DNA of 64,000 nucleotides from NCBI GenBank assembly GCA_008973525.1, contig WACJ01000292.1, forward strand, positions 124,001 to 188,000. The letters are read 5' to 3'. A program made the position numbers and the translations under genes. The notes beneath the pieces were generated by a model. The model was not told where the DNA came from and made no database searches. It saw only the letters and a program-made list of their open reading frames with translations. This DNA is from Stenopsyche tienmushanensis. Lineage: Eukaryota > Arthropoda > Insecta > Trichoptera > Stenopsychidae. How positions within the stretch are numbered: the first letter of the stretch is position 1; every line of letters begins with the position of its first letter. Shown in pieces: positions 56,748 to 64,000 of this stretch.

Positions 56748-57269
56748 CTGTGTATTAAAAAATATCACTTAACATACGCACATGCACATCCTAACCTGTG
56801 AAAATAAAATATAGCTCTGCACCGAATATTGTTGCATAGCATAAACTCGACGCCTAAACTGGACGGACAAATTGAAACGCATTTATGACAAATTATTAAT
56901 ATTTATAAGAAAAACTATTTTTTAAAAATCATGGGATTAAATAAGCTGCTGCGATATATTCCCAAAAATATTATTTTTCAAAAAAAATCACCATCCTTTT
57001 CGTTGCATAAATATATTATTTTTTAATGAATTTCAAATTTGATAAAAATATTTTTGGAAATATATCAAAAGAGCTCATCTCAGAGAGAATCTCATGCATT
57101 CTTTCAATAGTTTTTCATAATAATTTACATTTAGTATTAATACATTTATATTCGTACGCTCAGTTGAGCCGTCGAATTAAGCTAGGTGACAATCAGTGCG
57201 TGTTCGGTTCTTAGCTTATACGGTTTGGCTTAATCTTCAGAGGGATATTTCTTAATAAATAAAGTGCAG
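56748..57269. other. intron-like spacer between inverted exon copies
   Basis: Contains a second acceptor-like TTTATTTTCACAG (minus, about 56800) and, on the plus strand, a flank homologous to that of exon A (GATATTTCTTAATAAATA before the exon copy). CTCAGTTGAG near 57160 resembles an arthropod initiator but lacks a clear downstream element. Confidence 0.4.
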
Positions 57270-57335
57270 TGTTGTTCTAGAATGCGTCCCGTACTCCAGG
57301 ATCTATCCTGAACGTCATGCAGCGTCGGTACTCAG
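57270..57335 (+). pseudogene. inverted copy of exon A
   Basis: TGTTGTTCTAGAATGCGTCC... aligns with exon A and ends CTCAG|GTAAGTG, a standard GT donor. In the exon-A frame it reads ECVPYSRIYPERHAASVL, against ECDPCSRLYPDRHAAKIL. Five bases are missing near the 5' side, which breaks the frame unless splicing uses the TTCTAG at 57275-57280. Most substitutions keep similar amino acids, hinting at past selection. No exon B copy was found downstream, where an RTE fragment begins. Confidence 0.5.
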
Positions 57336-57480
57336 GTAAGTGTTCTTAGTTTTTTAAGTGTTTTGTACTGCGATGGTTGAATACAGTAGGATGGTTTTAA
57401 TGGGTATATGATGAGCTGTGCGCCTGATCGTGGCGGAATCTTCAAATCGTCATGCAGTCTGATCGCTGAGGAAAGATTCA
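57336..57480. other. noncoding DNA after the exon copy
   Basis: No exon B homologue or other feature seen before the RTE tail. Confidence 0.4.
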
Positions 57481-58190
57481 TAATCATCATCATCATCATC
57501 AGTCTGTGTTCGTCGTTAACACTGGGATGATGCGTTGGTTAAATGCTGCCATCCCAGTGGTATTCGTCTGTCAATTTCTGTTGAGAAATTCTGTCATCCT
57601 AGTTGTATTACTTGTCGCCCCGAAGATCTGAGAGTTGTGACTATTTATCATGGCTTCGATTTTATCCATGTTCATTTTCAGACAAATTTTACTTGACACT
57701 TCGTTTAGGTCTTGGAGTATGTCTTGAAGCTTTTCAGATGATTCGGCTATTAATACTATTTCACAATTTCTCCACTTGTGTGTTGTCAATACTGTGTCGG
57801 CACTTTTTCCAAGATAGCAGTTTAAACACATCTTCCAAAGCGTTTATGATAAGCTTGGGAGATAGTTTATATTACAGCGTTGTAGTGAGTCTAAAACTGC
57901 CCAAGAAAGACAGTGGCTGATTATATTTTTCGGTTTTCTGGATGATTTGTCTTAGTATGTGGATATGCTCAATGATACTAAAGCCTTTTCTAAATCCAGC
58001 CTGTTCTCGAGGTTGAAATTTGTCAAATCGATCTGCCAACCTATTAGTTTTAACTCTAGAGAATACTTTATATATATATATGGGAGAGAAGCGAAATTGG
58101 ACGATAGTTCTTAAGCAATGAATTGTCTCCTTTTTTAAAAAGTAATACACTCCAGGCCTTCGGGGCTTCCCTATGTACCCTGTTAAAGAG
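57481..58190 (-). pseudogene. RTE-clade LINE fragment with ATGATG tail
   Basis: Minus-strand reading from about 58180: NRVHREAPKAWSVLLF, then YKVFSRVKTNRLADRFDKFQ, PREQAGFRKGFSIIEHIHIL and RQIIQKTEKYNQPL. After a deletion it continues EIVLIAESSEKLQDILQDLN and LKMNMDKIEAMIN. These are RTE-type reverse transcriptase motifs. The catalytic ADD is lost (NCEIVLIA in place of FADDIVLIA). The element ends in about six ATG/GAT units (57486-57501), a microsatellite tail typical of RTE elements. Confidence 0.8.
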
Positions 58191-58269
58191 TTAAGATTTA
58201 GTTGTTTTTAATTATTAGGAGTACCGTGAGCCAGTGACCTGCCAAACTATGCTGCATCTTTCAAAAACC

Positions 58270-58640
58270 ACCAGTAATCAGAAAGAGCAATATATGGAGA
58301 ACAAAGTATCCTAAAGTGGCATATTTAGCAGATATTTTCAATTACTTAAATAAAGTTAACACAAGCGTTCTAGGGAAAAACGATTTTTTTAACATCCATT
58401 GACAAAATTACAGGATTTTTGAAAACAATAACTCGAAAATGGAAAAAATTAGATATGTTAACTTTACTTAACGAAAACATTCCCGAGGGAATTGTTTTCG
58501 TAATAATAGAACATTTAACTTTATCGGAAGAAAATATTGCACGTTATTTTCCTTCCTTAAATAGACCTAAAATTTATGATATCTGCAAAAGTCAACAAGC
58601 TCAGGTAGCACATTAATTGATTTATCATATAACTTCTATT
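58270..58640 (+). pseudogene. hAT transposase fragment (ZBED/SCAND3-like)
   Basis: Reads AYLADIFNYLNKVNTSVLGK and NDFFN; then, after a frame change (58419-58616), KTITRKWKKLDMLTLLNENI and the tail LSEENIARYFPSLNRPKIYD. The LAYLADIFxxLNxLNxSLQG signature identifies the same hAT lineage as 33930-34516 and 41200-41650. Central part only. Confidence 0.7.
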
Positions 58641-58649
58641 GTGTTAAGC

Positions 58650-59043
58650 AGGGACATCATTTTGAGTGGACAACGGAAAAAAAAAACAACCCCCCCCTAG
58701 ATTTACCACTTCAATGTCATCATTTTTCTGTGTAGATTTTATCTTTCCAACAATATAATTCATAATTAGTAAAGATGTCATTAGAAAAAACTTCAATCAA
58801 GTCATTTTTTGACCTTATTTTTTTTTAAATAGTTTTAAAATAATTTTGGCATAAATCTGGTAGGAATAATAGAGGGTTATATAAAAAAGACGTGTACCCA
58901 GTTTGAAGTAAATTAATTAATTAAAACTTGAGATATGATTTCAACCGTGTTTAAAAAAGTAGTTTCAAGAAAAACCCCTTTTAAAAAACTGCATAACTTC
59001 GAAATCGCACAAAAAAAGTCGCACAAAAAGAGGTTTGAGTGTT
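58650..59043. repeat. GCGAT-type MITE, copy
   Basis: CTGTGTAGATTTTATCTTTC, AACAATATAATTCATAATTA and the right end GTCGCACAAAAAGAGGTTTGAGTG match the 2435-3020 copy with internal differences. Confidence 0.7.
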
Positions 59044-59775
59044 TTTTATATAATAAAAATCCATTAAATATAAGTGTATATATCCCATCGAACTGGTAAT
59101 GATGACGACAATGAAATGATTTATAACAATTTTACACATACATATAATATTTATTTATTCTTTATAAACAATTAATAATATAATACAATAAGACATACAA
59201 AAATATGTAATATAATCATTCAGATCAACAAAATTTAGTCAACGACCCGCAAGTTGAATATCACCCAGGAGGGTTGTCACTTTTGATGACCTTTGGATCA
59301 CATCCAACTTACGGTTCACAAGTGGAAGAGTGCCAATAAAAGTTTTACAAATAAAAAATAGATCGATATTTTTTTATATAAGTATTTACAATATTTACTT
59401 TTAGGTCTATTAACATCGTTCAGCTGAACATTGATAAATTCGATAATCTCTTTAGCGATACAATATTGATTAAAACATTTAATTTTGCTACGATTGTATG
59501 ATTTGCTTTTACATGTAATATATGCAATATAGTGACAAGGGCAGAATATTGTGTTACACTAATGCTTGATAAGTTTAACATTGATTGATTAAAATATGGA
59601 TTTATGCGCTATTTTTATTAATTTACACTGACTAGCAATTTATTATAAATATTGTTTATCGGCCGTTTTATTTGATAGGATGTCCTTATGGTTTATAAAT
59701 ACACTGTTTGCCGTTTTGATATTGATCAACTTCGATAGATTGAAAAGGAACACTTTGATTTAAAATCACTCGATA
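59044..59775. other. noncoding DNA with a 70-nt hairpin
   Basis: AT-rich. 59247-59267 can pair with 59294-59314 (16 of 21 positions Watson-Crick, and on the minus strand four more as G:U), with further partial pairing inside to a small loop at about 59279-59284. A precursor-microRNA-like shape, but no known mature sequence was recognised. Confidence 0.35.
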
Positions 59776-60147
59776 TTAATCGTTCTTTTTTTCTACGCAT
59801 ATAACGGATATTTCACAATTTTTACCACTGTCACCATTTTTAAGGGCGCTCAGTTTTGGGGTTTGTTCATAGTCTAGTTCTTTCGAAGCATGCTCGGTAG
59901 ATGTTTTTGATTTCGATAATTGAATGTTATTCTGAGATTCTATGAGATTTTCTCTAGAATCGTTAGAGTTGGATTGTATGTGAGGTGCGGTGTGAACGGG
60001 CGACGTGTGAGGCGTCTGATTTTCTATGAAACTTCCTTGAGTCTCTTCGGGGAGGACGGCCAACGCCGTCAGGGGGTGGGTTGTAATACCCACCTCCCGC
60101 CACTCTTCTCACACCATCGTGTTTTCCGTCGTCGAAGCATTGCAACC
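59776..60147 (-). CDS. candidate terminal exon of an unidentified gene
   Basis: Minus-strand acceptor ACATGTATGTTTTATAG precedes 60147. One frame is open from about 60111 to a stop at 59776: about 112 codons rich in S, T, N, Q and E, including FIENQTPHTSPVHTAPHIQS and ending ICVEKKND. From the acceptor that frame reads GCNASTTENTMV and then a single TGA before the long open part. A second frame is open from the acceptor for 60 codons (CFDDGKHDGVRRVAGGGYYN). Switching frames at the CCCC run near 60046 would also join them. Alternative explanations: early stop, a short exon ending at ATG|GTGTGAG, an indel, or chance. Confidence 0.35.
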
Positions 60148-61245
60148 CTATAAAACATACATGAAAACACCGATTAATGATATTCGAGTCAAGGATGATT
60201 ATTTATGTCATGAGAGATGATGAATCACCCTCTTTTGGCCATGGCTTTGATTAATGAAAACGCGACTAAAATCCTTACAATATCAACGATGTCCGAAATA
60301 TTATAAATAAACAACAAAAAAATAAGTTTATTTTTTGTAGTCATATATCAACTGCTATCAAGGGGCTGAATCGAATCATAATACTCCCAAATATCGGGTA
60401 CTCAACAGGAACAGCGCACTCTACTGATTGATATAATAAATTCTCAGAGGCAATATTTAGAATGATGTCGTATAAAAAGGGGCATAAAAGTCACCGTATC
60501 TCTCATGAGATACGATATTTTTTGTATTCCATATATGAAGTATTTGTAGATAATGTCGTTGCTTAGTTGTATCGATAAAAACGCGTATTTGAAAAACCAC
60601 CCTACAAAAAACCCTATACCCTATAGATACATTGAGAAAAAAATATGTATCTCTTTAAATGCATACAAATTTTTTGTGAAATAATTGGCCAAATGTTGCA
60701 AAATAAATTCAGAAAAATCGAATGCATTGAAACAAATATATTAATATTGATATGGAAAAATATTATAGTACTGACAGTGGTTGATAAAGTATACTGATTT
60801 AGGATCTAAACATAAATTCATACGGCTTAAAATTATTTTTTAAATATTTTAGTCTGAGTAACACGAGTTCAACCAATTTCGTGCAAAAATTTTTTAGCAA
60901 ACATCAAATATCAGGAGGCAGCGACATTATTTGTGTAATTATTAATTTTTGAGATCTGCACCTTGCAATACTTCAATCAAGTTCCCGGGCTACAACTTTA
61001 ACCACGTCTATCAAAGTCCTAGCCTCCTTGTATCGAAAGTAGACGACGTCCATTTGACAATAATTAACTTAAACTACTTGTAGACAAAAAATCAGCATTG
61101 TAGATTTTAATTTGATGCCAGTATGTATGATTATTCGAGTGTTAAAAATTCGCTGATTTACATTATATGATAAATCCGCAAAGAACTTAGAGCTGCCATA
61201 CAAGACAGCAAACAGCAGTGTTGGGCATTACTATGTTAAGAGGTA
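60148..61245. other. noncoding, probably intronic DNA
   Basis: AT-rich; nothing secure. A 26-codon minus-strand frame near 60980-61060 (MDVVYFRYKEARTLIDVVKV) has no family assignment. Confidence 0.4.
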
Positions 61246-61990
61246 AATTCTGATCTCTGGGGATTTCCTTACAAGATAGTACTAGGAAAATTATACACCA
61301 GATAGCAAGAATCCTATTTGCAAAATCTATTAAATATACAAGCTACTGTAAGAACCCTGTTTCCTTGTACTCCTCCAGAAACCCTACTTGAGTTCTTCAC
61401 CAGCGAATAGAAAAAACGAGACATGCGACTCTTCACCATAAAATAAGTACAGAACGTATGTAAAAAAATAAAGAACAACAAAGTACCAAGTCCAGGTTCA
61501 TACCAGGTGGTAAAAATGTACAGTAAATGTTTACTAGATGGTAAATTCAACTCAGCATGGAAGAAGCAAACACTGGTCCTCATTTGAAAACTCAATAAGG
61601 AGGCGAATGAAACAAAATTATTTTGACCTCTCTGTATGCTTGACTGCCTAGAAAAAGTACTAGAAGCCTTGTTAAGATGCAGTTTTGAACAAAACATGAG
61701 ACCAAAAATTTAGATTCAGGACGGATAGATTGACCATAGATATAATTCAGTCCCTGGTAGAATTTATCAAAAGCGCATGGAATGGATCAGTGAAGCTAAG
61801 CAAAAAGGTAGTCTTCGTCACCTTAGATATGAAGAAATGGGGGCTTCTTAAGGTTCAATACTTGGGCCAACCTTATGGACATTGATGTGTAATGATCTAT
61901 TAAGAATTGACCATCACGAGGATACAAAATTCGTCGCCTTTGCCGCCAAAACATCAGAGGAACTGGGTATCACTGCAACGGAGACATTAA
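61246..61990 (+). pseudogene. R1-clade LINE reverse transcriptase remnant
   Basis: Plus-strand reading through many stops and shifts: DLWGFPYKIVLGKLYTR, VQNVCKKIKNNKVPSPGSYQ, FNSAWKKQTLVLI, PLCMLDCLEKVLEALLRC, WNGSVKLSKKVVFVTLDMKK and GSILGPTLWTLMCNDLL. These follow the order of R1-clade ORF2 from before the reverse transcriptase to motif B (PQGSILGP). Older and more decayed than the R1 copy at 24776-27233. The antisense 127-codon frame 61314-61697 is its shadow. Confidence 0.8.
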
Positions 61991-62645
61991 GGAGAACTAC
62001 ACGATGGTTTAAAAACCCATCTTCGTGAAGCAATGTGAAAGCGGATTCCAAGGAGGCTTGTGGAGAAAAAAGCGTGGGGGTTGTATTGGTTATGAATCCC
62101 ATACTACCATGGTTTTTAACCATGGCGTCTTTGAAGATTTTCCCCTCCAAAGCAAAAAAATAAAAGATTTACATTGTATAAACACTGATTGATACAAAAA
62201 TAAGTTTTATAGAAACGTGTGCAAAATTTCGGTCGCTGCCTCCCGTATTATACGACGCTCACCCTAAAAATCCTGAAAGGGAGAAATTGTCCTACGATTG
62301 AGTGATCAATAGTCGAATACCCTGCTCATATGATGGCGTATTGGGGTTCATTAAACGTTGCAGGGGTTGCCCGGCAGACATGAATCGTTTGGGTAGGCAT
62401 TTCACCCGATGTCACCCTCGTAAAGTTGTGCATGGAACTGCTGATTCGGACTAAAATGCAATACTCTGGGTAAAATGTATACTATTTTAAAAAGTATACG
62501 AGAAAGGGATATCTGCAGACTTGAGACAGTGATTTTCGTGGTCCCCTGGCTATCTCCTCAGTTGAGGGTGATCCTGCTTTGGCGGATCTGACACCATGGC
62601 AAATTCGCTAAAATATTTTATTTGCAAAAACACTGCAATAAATAT
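61991..62645. other. noncoding DNA
   Basis: May include the decayed continuation of the LINE; not readable. Confidence 0.35.
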
Positions 62646-62690
62646 CGTACTAACCTCTTGGTTTTATTTTATTTATTTATTTCACACGTT
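62646..62690. repeat. ATTT-rich microsatellite
   Basis: TTTTATTTTATTTATTTATT. Confidence 0.5.
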
Positions 62691-62819
62691 AGTATTATAG
62701 CCATTTGCTCAATATCCCATATTGATAGCGTTGATCATTATTTAATCAAAATCATTAGAAATAATCGAGAAGAACAACATAAATTAATGACATAGTTAAA
62801 CAATTATTTATTTTCTCAC

Positions 62820-62964
62820 CTGAAGGAGCTTAGGGCTGATTGAGTTGGATGGTCTGGTAACCATTGTGGTTTTGTTAGCAGCCAAGCCAACTAATGTTGT
62901 TGTTGTAGTTTCAGACGCTGTTGACTCTCGCTTGTGGTAAATGTTAGTCGGTTGGCTGTAAAGC
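62820..62964 (-). CDS. candidate internal exon, Ser/Thr-rich
   Basis: 145 bp on the minus strand. The upstream side has TTACTAAC, a perfect branch-point-like sequence, then CACAACGAACAG as acceptor. The downstream donor is TTCAG|GTGAGAAA. One frame is open across the exon (YSQPTNIYHKRESTASETTT, TTLVGLAANKTTMVTRPSNS, ISPKLLQ) and ends on a complete codon. It contains possible N-glycosylation NKT and many S/T, as in extracellular linkers. The frame stays open upstream with a hydrophobic stretch, so an alternative is a longer exon encoding a signal-like segment. It could precede 59776-60147 in the same gene; phases are compatible with the frame that contains TGA. Family unknown. Confidence 0.4.
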
Positions 62965-64000
62965 CTGTTCGTTGTGGATGGACACAACACGCATGTTAGT
63001 AATATTAAGACACACAAGTAAAATTTAATTACACACTATTCAATCCATTTAAATATAATACGTTAAAATAACATTTTTATACAGGGCCAAAGAAGAGTAA
63101 TCTAAAACAGATGTGGCTTTATTAAATTAATACCATATTAAATCATAATTTCAACGAAACAGGAACTGTGACATTTCACGTGACCCTTCTTTATATTCCT
63201 TTTGTATATACGGAAAACAAATGGAGTTTAGATAGCCCTTTAAACCCTCATCTACCCTTGCCATGCTAATAAAAAAATATGTACTAAATTAAACTTACGC
63301 TATTTAGCCAGGCTACGAATAAATACATTGATTTGCAAAGCAACATTATATATTTAAGTAACATCATAAATATGATTTCCGTAAGTACTTATTTGATTAA
63401 ATCGATAGATTAATACCAAGACCATGAACATTGTAGAATACAATTATACTTTTTGAATAATCTCTAAAGACTACATATTCATTTTGGTATGAAAAATTGA
63501 GCTTAAATCTATAATAATTTGTCCATATCACAAATATTAAAATTTTAATCGATCTAAATCTAAATAGATTCAATTGGGATAATAGGGTAGTATTAGTTAA
63601 TGTTTAGTAAGTGTTTAGTAAACAATTCAGCATATTTCTTGATCGGGAGTCTTTGGAATGAAGTTGACTGGATGCAGCTTCGATCATATGGAGAGCCTAA
63701 GAAAGAGTGATGTTATTATTTCAAATTTCAAAAATATTGGTCTCTATCATTTTTTTCATCATCACGTAAATCAAACACAAATCACCTCGGGGCTCATAAT
63801 AATTAAATTTTGTAAACCATCCAATAGCTCACAAAAGGGGCTGAAACGTATTTTATACCAGCAAGAATTTATAATTTTTAAAAATCGCCGTAAGGGATGG
63901 GTTTATTAAATGAAAATTTAACAAAATACATACAGAATACCAAAATAGTTTGAATCAAAATGAACAAAAAACATGAAATAAAATTAATTTGGAACAAATA
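62965..64000. other. AT-rich noncoding DNA
   Basis: The 83-codon plus-strand frame at 63658-63909 has no recognised family and no splice support. Confidence 0.4.

Noticed and set aside
61314..61697. 127-codon minus-strand frame
   Set aside because: Antisense shadow of the plus-strand R1-clade remnant, whose motifs are in conserved order.
61914..62150. 78-codon minus-strand frame
   Set aside because: Begins within the antisense of the same LINE remnant and has no independent support.
63658..63909. 83-codon plus-strand frame
   Set aside because: AT-rich codon use, no domain, no splice signals; expected by chance at this size.
1..64000. CRISPR arrays, bacterial operons, ribosome binding sites, tRNA or rRNA genes
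   Set aside because: No regularly spaced repeats, no polycistronic coding, and no tRNA cloverleaf or rRNA sequence recognised; the DNA is eukaryotic.

Overview
The window reads as arthropod, most likely insect, nuclear DNA. It is AT-rich and repeat-dense, and it holds no intact long protein gene. The lineage call rests on non-LTR retrotransposons of the R1 and Jockey clades, which are essentially arthropod-restricted, and on short introns. I cannot name the species.

Almost everything recognisable is the remains of mobile DNA from about ten superfamilies: mariner, pogo/Tigger-like, Harbinger-like MITEs, several hAT lineages, several piggyBac lineages, TTAA-inserting Kolobok-like elements with a Mutator-like (PF20700-type) transposase, Helitron, R1-, Jockey- and RTE-clade LINEs, and an LTR family present as one solo LTR plus fragments. 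Every transposase or reverse transcriptase I could read is truncated, frameshifted, or lacks catalytic residues.

Layout. 1-9 kb: a deleted mariner, a palindromic MITE and a non-autonomous hAT. 9.0-10.1 kb: a run of small exon-like blocks of unknown identity. 10.6-16.5 kb: unclassified repeats, a second hAT copy, a pogo-like fragment and Kolobok-like element 1. 17.0-21.3 kb: a 4.2-kb inverted repeat with long, nearly identical arms. 21.4-31.5 kb: piggyBac pieces, a Jockey fragment, an R1-clade LINE carrying a hAT-type MITE that itself carries a piggyBac, Helitron helicase pieces and Kolobok-like element 2. 31.5-46.7 kb: a solo LTR with related LTR pieces, hAT, Helitron, R1 and piggyBac debris. 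Two insertions here can be dated against empty sites elsewhere in the window. 46.8-52.7 kb: pogo, Tc1/mariner, Jockey, a candidate LTR and hAT fragments. 53.9-63.0 kb: the part most like host DNA, with candidate exons on both strands (including one exon present twice in opposite orientation), interrupted by RTE, hAT and R1 fragments.

The elements do not form a pathway. They record sequential insertion, nesting and decay. The items most worth following are the long inverted repeat (possible hairpin-RNA locus), the inverted exon pair with a GC donor at 56.2-57.3 kb, the exon run at 9.1-10.1 kb, and the TTAA-inserting element collection.
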